Below, in pieces: positions 41,944 to 50,939 of a stretch of 64,000 nucleotides of DNA; within the stretch, counting starts at the first letter, position 1, and each line of letters begins with the position of its first letter. The stretch comes from Streptomyces sp. NBC_00239 (GTDB lineage Bacteria > Actinomycetota > Actinomycetes > Streptomycetales > Streptomycetaceae). The position numbers and the translations under genes were made by a program. The stretch is from positions 3,844,001 to 3,908,000 of the forward strand of contig NZ_CP108095.1 in NCBI RefSeq assembly GCF_036194065.1, given 5' to 3'. A model generated the notes under the pieces. The model was not told the DNA's origin. It did no database searches and was given only the letters and a program-made list of their open reading frames with translations.

Positions 41944-44343
41944 TCAGGACACGACGGCCGGATCGGCCTGCTGGGTCACCCGCTCCGCCGTGCCGGATTC
42001 CTCGTCGCCGACCGCGATGCCGCGGCGCTTGGAGACGTACACGGAGCCGACGATGACGACGATGGCGATGCCGGCGACCACCCCGCGGACCAGGGGACTG
42101 GCGTCCTTCCCGTAGCTGAACTGCACCACCGCGGGGGCGATGAGCAGCGCGACCAGGTTCATGACCTTGAGGAGCGGGTTGATGGCCGGACCCGCGGTGT
42201 CCTTGAACGGGTCGCCGACCGTGTCGCCGATGACGGTCGCGGCGTGGGCCTCGCTGCCCTTGCCGCCGTAGTGACCGTCCTCGACGAGCTTCTTGGCGTT
42301 GTCCCAGGCACCGCCGGAATTGGCGAGGAACACCGCCATGAGGGTGCCGCAGGCGATCGCACCGGCGAGGTAGGAGCCGAGCGCGCCCACCCCGAAGGAG
42401 AAGCCGACCGCGATGGGGGCCATCACGGCGAGCAGTCCGGGCGTGGCGAGTTCCCGCAGGGCGTCCTTGGTGCAGATGTCCACGACGCGCCCGTACTCGG
42501 GCTTCTCGGTGTAGTCCATGATCCCGGGGTGCTCGCGGAACTGCCGGCGCACCTCGTAGACCACCGCGCCCGCCGACCGGGAGACCGCGTTGATGGCCAG
42601 GCCCGAGAACAGGAACACCACGGCGGCGCCGAGGATCAGCCCGACCAGGTTGTTCGGCTGCGCGATGTCGAGGCTGAGCGCCAGGTCGTCGCCCTTGGCG
42701 CCGACGTCCTTGATGGCGCCCGCGATCGCGTCGCTGTACGAGCCGAAGAGCGCGGCCGCGGCGAGCACGGCGGTGGCGATGGCGATGCCCTTGGTGATGG
42801 CCTTGGTGGTGTTGCCCACCGCGTCGAGGTCGGTGAGGACCTGGGCGCCGGCGCCCTGGACGTCGCCGGACATCTCGGCGATGCCCTGGGCGTTGTCGGA
42901 GACGGGGCCGAAGGTGTCCATGGCCACGATGACGCCGACGGTGGTGAGCAGGCCGGTGCCGGCCAGGGCGACCGCGAACAGCGCGAGCATGATCGAGGTG
43001 CCGCCGAGCAGGAAGGCGCCGTAGACCCCGAGCCCGATGAGCAGCGCGGTGTAGACGGCGGACTCGAGCCCGATGGAGATGCCGGCCAGGACCACGGTCG
43101 CGGGCCCGGTCAGCGAGGACTTGCCGATGTCCTGTACGGGGCGCCGGTTCGTCTCGGTGAAGTAGCCGGTGAGCTGCTGGATGAGGGCGGCGAGCACGAT
43201 GCCGATGGCGACGGCGACGAGCGCGAGGATCCGCGGGTCGCCGTCGTGGCCGATGATCGCGGTCTCGGTGACGCCCTTCAGCTCCTGGTACGTGGCCGGC
43301 AGGTAGGCGTAGACCGCGATGGCCACCAGGACCAGGGAGATCGCGGCCGAGATGAAGAATCCGCGGTTGATGGCGGTCATCCCGCTGCGGTCGCTGTGGC
43401 GCGGGGAGACCGCGAAGATGCCGATCATCGCGGTGACCACGCCGATGGCGGGCACGATCAGGGGGAAGGCCAGGCCCAGGTCGCCGAAGGCAGCCTTGCC
43501 GAGGATGAGCGCGGCGACGAGCGTGACGGCGTAGGACTCGAAGAGGTCCGCCGCCATGCCCGCGCAGTCGCCGACGTTGTCGCCCACATTGTCGGCGATG
43601 GTCGCGGCATTGCGCGGATCGTCCTCCGGAATGCCCTGCTCGACCTTGCCGACCAGGTCGGCGCCGACGTCGGCGGCCTTGGTGAAGATGCCGCCGCCGA
43701 CACGCATGAACATCGCGATGAGCGCTGCGCCGAGACCGAAGCCCTCCAGCACCTTGGGGGCGTCCGCGGCGTAGACGAGGACCACGCAGGAGGCTCCCAG
43801 CAGGCCGAGGCCCACCGTGAACATGCCCACCACGCCGCCCGTACGGAAAGCGATCTTCATCGCCTTGTGCGCGACGGCCGTGAGGTCCTTTGCGGGTTCT
43901 CCCTCGGCGGGAGTCGCCTCGCGTGCGGCCGCGGCGACGCGGACATTCGCGCGCACCGCCAGCCGCATGCCGATGTATCCGGTCGCCGCCGAGAACAGCG
44001 CACCGACCAGGAAGAATGCGGAACGTCCGGCCCGCTGGGACCAGTTGTCCGCGGGAAGCATGAAGAGCAGGAAGAACACCACGACGGCGAATACGCCGAG
44101 GGTGCGCAACTGGCGGCCCAGATAGGCATTTGCGCCTTCCTGTACCGCGGCTGCGATCTCCTTCATCTTGTCGGTGCCTTCGTCGGCGGCGAGCACCTGG
44201 CGGACCAGGAGCTGTGCGACGACGAGTGCGGCCACGGCCACGGCCGCGATGACCATCACGATGACCCGATTGTCATCGGTGAGTACTGCAGCGGCAAGCC
44301 CGGCAGCATGGGCTTGCTCGTGAGGGGTGAAGAGCCCCGTCAT
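41944..44343 (-). CDS. hppA: Membrane-bound proton-translocating pyrophosphatase, K+-independent
   Basis: 799 residues from ATG 44343 with AGGAGG upstream. About 16 membrane helices. The pyrophosphate/Mg site shows KAADVGADLVGKVE and DDPRNAATIADNVGDNVGD. The second conserved cluster reads DTVGDPFKDTAGPA. GNTTKAITKG carries Lys after GNTT, the residue that marks the K+-independent class (K+-dependent enzymes have Ala). It pumps protons using pyrophosphate hydrolysis. Next to bldG in Streptomyces but separately transcribed. Confidence 0.93.
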   Translation of the reverse strand: MTGLFTPHEQAHAAGLAAAVLTDDNRVIVMVIAAVAVAALVVAQLLVRQVLAADEGTDKMKEIAAAVQEGANAYLGRQLRTLGVFAVVVFFLLFMLPADNWSQRAGRSAFFLVGALFSAATGYIGMRLAVRANVRVAAAAREATPAEGEPAKDLTAVAHKAMKIAFRTGGVVGMFTVGLGLLGASCVVLVYAADAPKVLEGFGLGAALIAMFMRVGGGIFTKAADVGADLVGKVEQGIPEDDPRNAATIADNVGDNVGDCAGMAADLFESYAVTLVAALILGKAAFGDLGLAFPLIVPAIGVVTAMIGIFAVSPRHSDRSGMTAINRGFFISAAISLVLVAIAVYAYLPATYQELKGVTETAIIGHDGDPRILALVAVAIGIVLAALIQQLTGYFTETNRRPVQDIGKSSLTGPATVVLAGISIGLESAVYTALLIGLGVYGAFLLGGTSIMLALFAVALAGTGLLTTVGVIVAMDTFGPVSDNAQGIAEMSGDVQGAGAQVLTDLDAVGNTTKAITKGIAIATAVLAAAALFGSYSDAIAGAIKDVGAKGDDLALSLDIAQPNNLVGLILGAAVVFLFSGLAINAVSRSAGAVVYEVRRQFREHPGIMDYTEKPEYGRVVDICTKDALRELATPGLLAVMAPIAVGFSFGVGALGSYLAGAIACGTLMAVFLANSGGAWDNAKKLVEDGHYGGKGSEAHAATVIGDTVGDPFKDTAGPAINPLLKVMNLVALLIAPAVVQFSYGKDASPLVRGVVAGIAIVVIVGSVYVSKRRGIAVGDEESGTAERVTQQADPAVVS

Positions 44344-44531
44344 TCGTCCTCCTTGACGCGAAGAGCTCAAGATGTGGACGGATTGTAGGGAGCGTCACCT
44401 GATCAAAACAGTACGCGGGAAACGGAATTGGCGCAGTCTCGCTCCTCAGCAATTGATCGTCGGGCTTCATTACGCTCGAAAGCGGTAACGGGGCAAAAGC
44501 ATTGACGCCCGATCAATGATCTAGGTAAATG

Positions 44532-44557
44532 AAAAAGGCCCTGCTCAGCAGGGCCTT
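44532..44557 (-). terminator. Terminator of the bldG operon, in the 44344-44657 gap
   Basis: AAGGCCCTGC and GCAGGGCCTT flank a three-base loop, and five A residues on the left read as a T tract on the minus strand. It ends the bldG-anti-sigma transcript. The rest of the 314-base gap (44344-44657) is relatively AT-rich, presumably with the hppA promoter near 44380-44480; I see no other feature in it. Confidence 0.85.
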
Positions 44558-44657
44558 GAATAAGATCGGAATGTAGGACCGGAAATGATCTCACCGAAGT
44601 GATCTCGGAAGTCCGGGACCCCCCTCAGGGACCCCGGCACGGATCCAAAGAATTTTT

Positions 44658-45098
44658 CTACGGAAGGTCCAGGGGGATGGCCGTCGGCCAGCTCATCCGG
44701 ATCACGCCGCCCGCGGCGCCGCTGGTGACCTCGACGTCGTCGACCAGCCCGCTGATGACCGCGAGGCCCATCTCGTCGTCGCCTTCGGCATCCGCGTCCG
44801 GACCGCCGGCACCCAGCCGGCCGCCGGGGCCCGCACCCGCGGGCGGGCCGGGCACCTCGTCACCGACCTCGATGGAGAAGACCTTCTCCTCGTCGGTCAG
44901 CACGACGCGCACCGGCGCGGTGATGCCATTGCTCCGGTGCAGCCCGACCGCACGGGAGCAGGCTTCGCCCACGGCGAGCCTGACCTCGTCGAGGAGGGCT
45001 TCCTCCACCCCGGACCGGCGCGCCACGGCAGCCGCGACCAGGCGGGCCGTCCGGACGTGCTCGGGCTGGGCGCTGAAGCGGAGTTCAACGGTGGCCAT
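44658..45098 (-). CDS. RsbW-like anti-sigma factor / serine kinase partner of BldG
   Basis: 146 residues from ATG 45098 with GAGGGGGAGCC upstream (an in-frame ATG at 45116 is weaker). GHKL ATPase fold: EALLDEVRLAVGEACSRAVGLH gives the N-box-like EAC region, then VFSIEVGDEVPG, a Gly/Ala-rich loop and the G-box DDEMGLAVISGLVDDVEV. In S. coelicolor the equivalent protein (SCO3548) opposes BldG. It should phosphorylate BldG on Ser57 and bind a sigma factor. The unusual Gly/Pro/Ala stretch (about 95-118) replaces part of the ATP lid. Confidence 0.88.
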   Translation of the reverse strand: MATVELRFSAQPEHVRTARLVAAAVARRSGVEEALLDEVRLAVGEACSRAVGLHRSNGITAPVRVVLTDEEKVFSIEVGDEVPGPPAGAGPGGRLGAGGPDADAEGDDEMGLAVISGLVDDVEVTSGAAGGVIRMSWPTAIPLDLP

Positions 45099-45195
45099 GG
45101 GCTCCCCCTCGGACATTCGGGCGTGCTCGGCAGGGGCCCGGGCCTGGTCGGCCCGATGCCCCCGCTTCCTCTTCGCCGGCTGCGCCGGGAAACCG

Positions 45196-45537
45196 TCAGT
45201 CGGTGGCGCTGACGGCTTCGTCGACCGTGGTGTGGATCGGGAACACCTTGGTCAGACCGGTGATCCGGAAGATCTTGAGAATGCGCTCCTGGTTGCAGAC
45301 CAGGCGCAGGGAGCCCTCGTGCGCGCGGACGCGCTTGAGCCCACCCACGAGTACGCCGAGGCCGGTGGAGTCGAGGAAGTCCACCCGCTCCATGTCGACA
45401 ACCAGGTGGTAGCTGCCGTCGTTCACCAACTCGACCAACTGCTCGCGCAGCTTGGGCGCGGTATACACATCAATCTCGCCACCGACCTCGACGACCGTAC
45501 GGTCGCCGACAGTGCGAGTCGACAGGGACAGGTCCAC
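45196..45537 (-). CDS. bldG: Anti-anti-sigma factor BldG
   Basis: 113 residues from a GTG with GGAGG upstream, STAS fold, ending [10 protein letters not shown]. The phospho-acceptor is Ser57 in [11 protein letters not shown], exactly at the position known for BldG. It is needed in Streptomyces for aerial growth and antibiotic production and acts by binding the downstream-encoded anti-sigma factor. The two genes are about 100 bases apart on one transcript; the divergent helicase start overlaps the promoter region. Confidence 0.95.
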   Translation of the reverse strand: MDLSLSTRTVGDRTVVEVGGEIDVYTAPKLREQLVELVNDGSYHLVVDMERVDFLDSTGLGVLVGGLKRVRAHEGSLRLVCNQERILKIFRITGLTKVFPIHTTVDEAVSATD

Positions 45538-45618
45538 GGATCCTCCAGCACCTTGCTATCGAGCGGCGCCCCCCAGGGGCCTCCCCATCCGAAGGTAGGG
45601 GACGGATTGGCAGCCGCG

Positions 45619-48099
45619 ATGGCATTCAATCACTTACCGGCAGGCGCGCACGACGCCTTCGGTCCATTGTCGTGCACGCCGGTGACACACTCGATACCCA
45701 TGGCCAGCACTCAACCACCCCGTCGGCCCACGGCGGCCGAGGACCCGAGGCCCTCTCCCGGCACCGTTCTGGACCGGCTGACGAGGGGCTCCAGCCGGGC
45801 TGCGCGCATCACCCATACGGAGCATTTGCCCCCTCGGGCGGGTCGTCATGCAGTCTGGCCGGACCGCATCCGAACTGATGTCGTAGCCGCCATCGCGCGG
45901 GCCGGCATCGAACACCCGTGGGCGCACCAGGCCGCGGCCGCCGAGCTCGCCCTCGACGGCACCTCCGTGGTCGTGGCCACCGGAACCGCCTCCGGGAAGT
46001 CGCTCGCCTACCTGGCCCCCGTCCTGTCGGCCCTGGCCGAGGGCGCCGAGGCCGCCAACGGACGCGGCGCCACCGCCCTCTACCTGGCCCCCACCAAGGC
46101 CCTTGCCGCCGACCAGCGACGCGCCGTACGCGAACTCGCCGCGCCCCTGGGCAGGGCGGTACGGCCCGCCGTGTACGACGGCGACACGCCGGTCGAGGAA
46201 CGCGAATGGGTGCGCCAGTACGCCAACTACGTGCTGACCAATCCCGACATGCTGCACCGCGGGATACTCCCCGCCCACCCCCGCTGGTCCTCCTTCCTGC
46301 GCTCCCTCCGGTACGTCGTGATCGACGAGTGCCACACCTACCGCGGCGTGTTCGGCTCCCACGTCGCCCAGGTCCTGCGCCGCCTCCGCCGGATCTGCGC
46401 CCGCTACGGCGCCGACCCCGTCTTCCTCCTGGCGTCCGCCACCGCGAGCGCGCCCGCGCTCGCCGCCACCCGCCTCACCGGCCTGCCCGTCACCGAGATC
46501 ACCGAGGACGCGGCGCCCCGCGGCGAGGTCGTCTTCGCCCTGTGGGAGCCGCCGCTCACCGAGCTGCACGGCGAGAAGGGCGCCCCGGTGCGCCGCACCG
46601 CCACCGCCGAAACCGCCGAGCTCCTCTCCGATCTCGCCGTACAGGGGGTCCGTACGGTCGCCTTCGTCCGCTCCCGCCGGGGGGCGGAGCTCATCGCGCT
46701 GATCGCCCAGGAGCGCCTGGCCGCGGTGGACCGCTCCCTGCCCGGTCGGATCGCCGCCTACCGCGGCGGCTACCTGCCCGAGGAGCGCCGGGCCCTGGAG
46801 CGCGCCCTGCACTCGGGCGAGCTCCTGGGCCTGGCCGCCACCACCGCCCTGGAGCTCGGCGTGGACGTGTCCGGCCTGGACGCCGTCCTGATCGCCGGCT
46901 ATCCGGGCACCCGGGCCTCCCTGTGGCAGCAGGCCGGCCGGGCGGGCCGCTCCGGCCAGGGCGCCCTGGCCGTGCTGATCGCGCGCGACGACCCGCTGGA
47001 CACGTATCTCGTGCACCACCCGGAGGCGCTGTTCCGCCGGCCGGTCGAGGCCACGGTGCTCGACCCCGACAATCCGTACGTGCTCGCGCCGCACCTGTGC
47101 GCGGCCGCCTCCGAGCTGCCCCTCACCGAGGCCGACCTGGCCCTCTTCGGCCCGGCGGCCCCCGGCCTGCTGCCCCAGCTGGAGTCCGCGAAACTGCTCA
47201 GGCGGCGGGCCACGGCCTGGCACTGGACCCGCCGGGAGAGGGCGGCGGACCTGGCCGACATCCGGGGCGGCGGCGGCCGCCCGGTGCAGATCGTCGAGGC
47301 CGGCACGGGCCGGCTGCTGGGCACGGTGGACGAGTCCGCCTCCCACACCGCCGTGCACGACGGCGCCGTCCACCTCCACCAGGGCCGCACGTACCTCGTG
47401 AAGCACCTGGACCTGGAGGACTCGGTCGCCCTCGTCGAGGAGGCGTCGCCGCCCTTCTCCACGACCGCCCGGGACACGACCGCCATCTCGGTCCTGGAAA
47501 CCGATACGGAGATCCCCTGGGGGGACGGCCGGCTCTGCTACGGCTCGGTCGAGGTGACCAACCAGGTCGTCTCCTACCTGCGCCGCAAGCTCATCACCGG
47601 CGAGGTGCTCGGGGAGACCAAGCTCGACCTGCCGCCCCGGACCCTGCGCACCCGGGCCGTGTGGTGGACGGTCACCGAGGACCAGCTCGACGCCGCCCGG
47701 ATCAACCCGGAGATCCTCGGCGGCGCCCTGCACGCCGCGGAACACGCTTCCATCGGGCTCCTCCCGCTCTTCGCCACCTGCGACCGCTGGGACATCGGCG
47801 GTGTCTCCGTGCCGCTCCACCCGGACACCCTCCTTCCGACGGTCTTCGTCTACGACGGCCACCCGGGCGGCGCCGGATTCGCCGAGCGCGCCTTCCACAC
47901 CGCCCACGCCTGGCTGACGGCCACCCGGGACGCCATCGCCGCCTGCGAGTGCGAGGCCGGCTGCCCGTCCTGCATCCAGTCCCCCAAGTGCGGCAACGGC
48001 AACGACCCCCTCCACAAACGCGGCGCCGTCCGCCTCCTCACCCGCCTCCTCTCCGAAGCCCCGACACCGCCCGCCCCGCCCCAACCCGCTCCGGAGTAA
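45619..48099 (+). CDS. DEAD/DEAH-box helicase with C-terminal Cys cluster (MrfA-like)
   Basis: About 826 residues from ATG 45619; ATG 45700 gives 799 and neither has a strong ribosome-binding site. Helicase motifs: Q-like HPWAHQAAA, I ATGTASGKS, Ia APTKALAADQ, II DECH, III LASATAS, then VI QQAGRAGRSGQ. The C-terminal region has ACECEAGCPSCIQSPKCGN, the four-cysteine cluster of the DUF1998/MZB domain in MrfA-type repair helicases, which act against mitomycin C damage in Bacillus. The 3' end overlaps the convergent TadG-like gene by 62 bases. Confidence 0.9.
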   Translation: MAFNHLPAGAHDAFGPLSCTPVTHSIPMASTQPPRRPTAAEDPRPSPGTVLDRLTRGSSRAARITHTEHLPPRAGRHAVWPDRIRTDVVAAIARAGIEHPWAHQAAAAELALDGTSVVVATGTASGKSLAYLAPVLSALAEGAEAANGRGATALYLAPTKALAADQRRAVRELAAPLGRAVRPAVYDGDTPVEEREWVRQYANYVLTNPDMLHRGILPAHPRWSSFLRSLRYVVIDECHTYRGVFGSHVAQVLRRLRRICARYGADPVFLLASATASAPALAATRLTGLPVTEITEDAAPRGEVVFALWEPPLTELHGEKGAPVRRTATAETAELLSDLAVQGVRTVAFVRSRRGAELIALIAQERLAAVDRSLPGRIAAYRGGYLPEERRALERALHSGELLGLAATTALELGVDVSGLDAVLIAGYPGTRASLWQQAGRAGRSGQGALAVLIARDDPLDTYLVHHPEALFRRPVEATVLDPDNPYVLAPHLCAAASELPLTEADLALFGPAAPGLLPQLESAKLLRRRATAWHWTRRERAADLADIRGGGGRPVQIVEAGTGRLLGTVDESASHTAVHDGAVHLHQGRTYLVKHLDLEDSVALVEEASPPFSTTARDTTAISVLETDTEIPWGDGRLCYGSVEVTNQVVSYLRRKLITGEVLGETKLDLPPRTLRTRAVWWTVTEDQLDAARINPEILGGALHAAEHASIGLLPLFATCDRWDIGGVSVPLHPDTLLPTVFVYDGHPGGAGFAERAFHTAHAWLTATRDAIAACECEAGCPSCIQSPKCGNGNDPLHKRGAVRLLTRLLSEAPTPPAPPQPAPE

Positions 48100-48628
48100 C
48101 ACCCCCGGGCGGCGCCGAGCCGGGTAGCGCTGCCGGGCCCGGTAGTGGCCGGCCGAGTAGTGGCCGGGCGTGTAGTGGCCGGCCGAGTAGTGGCGAGGCG
48201 AGTACGGCTGCCGGGCTGGGCGGTGGCGAGCCGGGTACGGCTGCCGGCCCGGGCACTGGTGCCGGCCCGGGTGGTGGGGCCACGGCGGCTTCCGGGGGGC
48301 CCGCGCGGGCGCGGATCCGCGGGGTGAAGGGCCCGGCCGACGAACGGGCCGTGACATCGGCGATCTCGCCCGTCACGGCGCAGTGCACCAGCCCCGCCGA
48401 CTGCCCCCGCGCGACCCTGGCCGCCGCGGCGCAGGCCGCCTCCTCGCCGTCCTGCCACCTCCCGGCCGCGGCGAGCGCCGCCAGGTCGGCCGCCGCGGCC
48501 GCCCGGTGCCGTGCCACCAGCACCTGCCCCAGCGTCAGCACCCCGCCGAAGACCGCGCACAGCAGGCAGGCCACCAGTACCGCCCACACGGTGGCCGACC
48601 CCCGCTCCGCGTCGCCCCGACGGCTCAC
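48038..48628 (-). CDS. TadG-like pilus-associated protein with repetitive C-terminus
   Basis: 196 residues from GTG 48628, overlapping the upstream stop by 4 bases. GSATVWAVLVACLLCAVFGGVLTLGQV is a single membrane helix; ARHRAAAAADLAALAAAGRW is the hallmark of the Rv3654c/TadE-like 'flp pilus-assembly TadE/G-like' family. The last 85 residues are a Pro/Ala-rich tail with five-residue repeats (PLLGR, PLHAR, PLLGR, PLPGP) encoded by a 15-base tandem repeat, extending into the helicase gene. Relatives usually stop near residue 120-140, so the tail looks like recent repeat expansion. Confidence 0.8.
   Translation of the reverse strand: MSRRGDAERGSATVWAVLVACLLCAVFGGVLTLGQVLVARHRAAAAADLAALAAAGRWQDGEEAACAAAARVARGQSAGLVHCAVTGEIADVTARSSAGPFTPRIRARAGPPEAAVAPPPGPAPVPGPAAVPGSPPPSPAAVLASPLLGRPLHARPLLGRPLPGPAALPGSAPPGGVTPERVGAGRAVSGLRRGGG
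48142..48201. repeat. 15-bp tandem repeat x 4 in the TadG-like gene
   Basis: Units GTAGTGGCCGGCCGA, then GTAGTGGCCGGGCGT, the first sequence again, and GTAGTGGCGAGGCGA run 48142-48201; a degenerate fifth follows. Fifteen bases keep the minus-strand reading frame, giving five-residue protein repeats. Confidence 0.9.
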
Positions 48629-48978
48629 GGCGCCACCTCCACCGCGTCCTCGGCGAGCGCCACCGCCTGCGCACCGAGCCGGACCCGCAGCGCGGCCGGG
48701 CCGGGAGCGGGCGCGTCCACCCGCACCCGCCACAGCTCGCCTTCGCGCTCCAGGACGATCCGGGCGCCGGCGGGCGCCGATTCACGGGCGATGGCCAGGG
48801 CCCGCTCGGCGGGTTCGGAACGGGCCGCCGCCCGCGCGCCGGCCCGGGCGGCGTCCACGCAGCGGATCTGCGCGGCCGCCGCGAGCAGGGCCCACACCAG
48901 CAGCGAGGCGAAGACGACCAGCGCCGGCAGCACGAGGGCCGTCTCGGCCGTCACGTAGCCGCGGTCAGAACGGCGCAT
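48625..48978 (-). CDS. TadE-like pseudopilin/pilus assembly protein
   Basis: 117 residues from ATG 48978. RGYVTAETALVLPALVVFASLLVWALL is the TadE-like motif (GxxTxExAL...) with its membrane helix, followed by DAARAGARAAARSE and a beta-rich end. TadE proteins are processed like pseudopilins and act in Flp pilus assembly. Both ends overlap neighbours (13 and 4 bases), so it is translationally coupled in the pilus operon. Confidence 0.85.
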   Translation of the reverse strand: MRRSDRGYVTAETALVLPALVVFASLLVWALLAAAAQIRCVDAARAGARAAARSEPAERALAIARESAPAGARIVLEREGELWRVRVDAPAPGPAALRVRLGAQAVALAEDAVEVAP

Positions 48979-49237
48979 CGAGCGCCTTCCCGATCGTCGA
49001 CTGCAGGGCAGCCGACACCACTTCGCTCGTGACCACCTTGTAGAGCACCGCGGCGAACGCGCAGGCCGCGATGGTCCCCATCGCGTACTCCGAGGTCGAC
49101 ATCCCGGCGTCCCGGCGCCCGCCTCGCCGCACCAACCCCAGCCGCCGCCCCAGCCAGGCCCGCGCCCGCGGTCCCGTCCACGACCGGCCCCGCGTCCGCA
49201 TCCCCACCGTCGTCCCCATCTCGATCTCCCTCTCCAT
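48965..49237 (-). CDS. Flp-type pilin (DUF4244-like)
   Basis: 90 residues from ATG 49237 (ATG 49219 also possible, with GAGGGA upstream). A long basic leader ends RRDAG, followed by MSTSEYAMGTIAACAFAAVLYKVV: this exactly meets the Flp prepilin rule G/xxxxEY (Gly at -1, Glu at +5, Tyr at +6), followed by one helix. It should be cut by a prepilin peptidase, which is not encoded in this operon. Confidence 0.88.
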   Translation of the reverse strand: MEREIEMGTTVGMRTRGRSWTGPRARAWLGRRLGLVRRGGRRDAGMSTSEYAMGTIAACAFAAVLYKVVTSEVVSAALQSTIGKALDAPF

Positions 49238-49281
49238 GACGAGCCCCCATCTCCTTCGCTTGGTCGTCCTGCCAGTTGCAC

Positions 49282-50058
49282 TCAGCCACCGGTGAGCAGC
49301 CCGGACGCCAGTCCGATGACCACCGGGGCGACCCCGACCGCGAGGAACGCGGGCAGGAAACACAGCCCCACCGGAGCCGTGATCAGCACCGCGGCTCGCT
49401 GGGCCTGCGCCGCGGCCGCGCGAGCGCGGTCCTCACGCAGTCCCGCCGCGAGCCGGGCCACCGGCTCGGCGGCCGGGGCGCCGGTCCGGGCCGCCCGCTC
49501 CAGGCAGGCCGCCAGCGGCCGCGCCCCCGGTATCCCGGCGAGCCGGGCCCAGGCGGTGGACGGATCGCCGCCGAGCCGGAGTTCGGCCCCGACCCGGGCC
49601 AACACCTCGCCCACGGGCCCGTCCAGCGACTCCCCGACCACCTCCGCGGCCTCGCGCGGGCCCGCTCCGGCGGCCAGACAGGCCGCCAGCAGATCTGCGG
49701 CAAACGGCAGCTGACGCGCCGTCTCCCCGGGGTCCGGACGGGCCCGCGCCACCACGGCTGCCTGCCTGCGACGGACCAGCCAGGCCGCGCCGCCCCCGAC
49801 GAGCAGCCCGGTCGCCCCTCCGATCAGCAGCCAGCCGAGTGCGAGCGCACCCACCGGCCCCCACCAGGACCGCACCACCGCCAGCCGGGCCAGCGCGGGC
49901 CGCGGCCCGCACGGCGTCGGCGGAGCGGCCAGCAGCCGGGCCGGCCGGCGGCCCGCCGCCCGCTCCCGCAGCCACCCGGACACCGCCCAGGCCGGACAGA
50001 GGACCGCCGCCGCGAGGGCGAGCACTGTCCCCAGGCTGTGGACCGCCACGCCGGTCAC
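49282..50058 (-). CDS. TadC-like inner-membrane protein (T2SS F family)
   Basis: 258 residues from GTG 50058, overlapping the preceding stop. Membrane helices near the N-terminus (about 8-24), 70-95 and at the C-terminus; the cytoplasmic T2SSF domain shows LPFAADLLAACLAAGAGPREAAEVV and PSTAWARLA. It pairs with TadB as the pilus platform protein. Confidence 0.85.
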   Translation of the reverse strand: MTGVAVHSLGTVLALAAAVLCPAWAVSGWLRERAAGRRPARLLAAPPTPCGPRPALARLAVVRSWWGPVGALALGWLLIGGATGLLVGGGAAWLVRRRQAAVVARARPDPGETARQLPFAADLLAACLAAGAGPREAAEVVGESLDGPVGEVLARVGAELRLGGDPSTAWARLAGIPGARPLAACLERAARTGAPAAEPVARLAAGLREDRARAAAAQAQRAAVLITAPVGLCFLPAFLAVGVAPVVIGLASGLLTGG

Positions 50059-50939
50059 GCCCGCTCCCCCGTCCGGACGATCCGCCAGGCCCATGCGAAG
50101 CCCAGCGCCTCCAGCAGTGCGCCCACGCACAGACACCCGAGTCCCAGCGGGGTGTGCAGCAGCACCCGCAACGGGTCCGCGCCGAGCGCCGTGCCGATCA
50201 GCAGGGCCACGGCCGGCAGCAGCGCCAGCACCACCGCCGTGGAACGCGCCCCGGCCAACTGGGCCCGCAGCGTTTCGCGCTGGTCCCGTTCGGCCCGCAA
50301 CGCCCGCTCCAGCCGGTCCAGTCCCGCAGCGAGCCCCGCACCGCCGTCCACCGACACCCGCCAGCAGGCCGCCATGCCGGCGAGTCCGGCCGCGCCCGGC
50401 TCCCGGGCAGCCTGCCGCAGCGCCTGCGGCACGTCCCCGCCGAACGCCGCGGCCGCCAGCACCGCCGAGTCCGTCCCACCCGAGCCCGCGGGCCCGCCGA
50501 CCGCATCGCGCAGCGCGGCGGTCAGGGCCTGTCCCGGCTGCAGGCCGGCCCGCAGTTCGCCGGCGACCGCGCCGCACACCGCCACCACCTCGGCGGCCCG
50601 CTCCCGCCGCCGTACGGCCGCCTCACGGGTCCGCAGCCACCGGCGGACCAGCGGCACGGCCACCACCCCGGCGAGGAACGGCAGCACGGATCCCGTGGCC
50701 CCTCCCAGCAGCAGCCCCGCCACCGGGCAGGCCCACTCCTGCCGACCCTTCGCCCGCTCCCGCAGCCGGTCGGCCCACGGCTTCCACCCGGGCCTGTGCT
50801 CGGGTACAGGGCCGCCGCCCACCAGGAGCAGCCGGGCCCTCCGGGGCAGCCCGTCCCGGGCGTCCGGGAGCCAGAGCGCGGCCGCGCACAGCACCGCCAA
50901 GAGCAGCGGCAGCGCTCCGGCCACCCCGGGCCCGCTCAC
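50055..50939 (-). CDS. TadB-like inner-membrane protein (T2SS F family)
   Basis: 294 residues from GTG 50939. N-terminal helix (ALPLLLAVLCAAALWLP), a second pair (about 70-105), then GELRAGLQPGQALTAALRDA and a C-terminal helix pair. This is the T2SSF fold of TadB. The overlap pattern TadA-TadB-TadC (4 bases each) shows tight coupling. Confidence 0.85.
   Translation of the reverse strand: MSGPGVAGALPLLLAVLCAAALWLPDARDGLPRRARLLLVGGGPVPEHRPGWKPWADRLRERAKGRQEWACPVAGLLLGGATGSVLPFLAGVVAVPLVRRWLRTREAAVRRRERAAEVVAVCGAVAGELRAGLQPGQALTAALRDAVGGPAGSGGTDSAVLAAAAFGGDVPQALRQAAREPGAAGLAGMAACWRVSVDGGAGLAAGLDRLERALRAERDQRETLRAQLAGARSTAVVLALLPAVALLIGTALGADPLRVLLHTPLGLGCLCVGALLEALGFAWAWRIVRTGERA

Noticed and set aside
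41944..44388. Long plus-strand frame antisense to hppA
   Set aside because: His/Asp/Gly-rich shadow of the pyrophosphatase; no independent evidence.
48142..48201. 15-bp repeats as CRISPR or transposon ends
   Set aside because: No spacers; in frame with the TadG-like gene, so a coding repeat expansion explains them.
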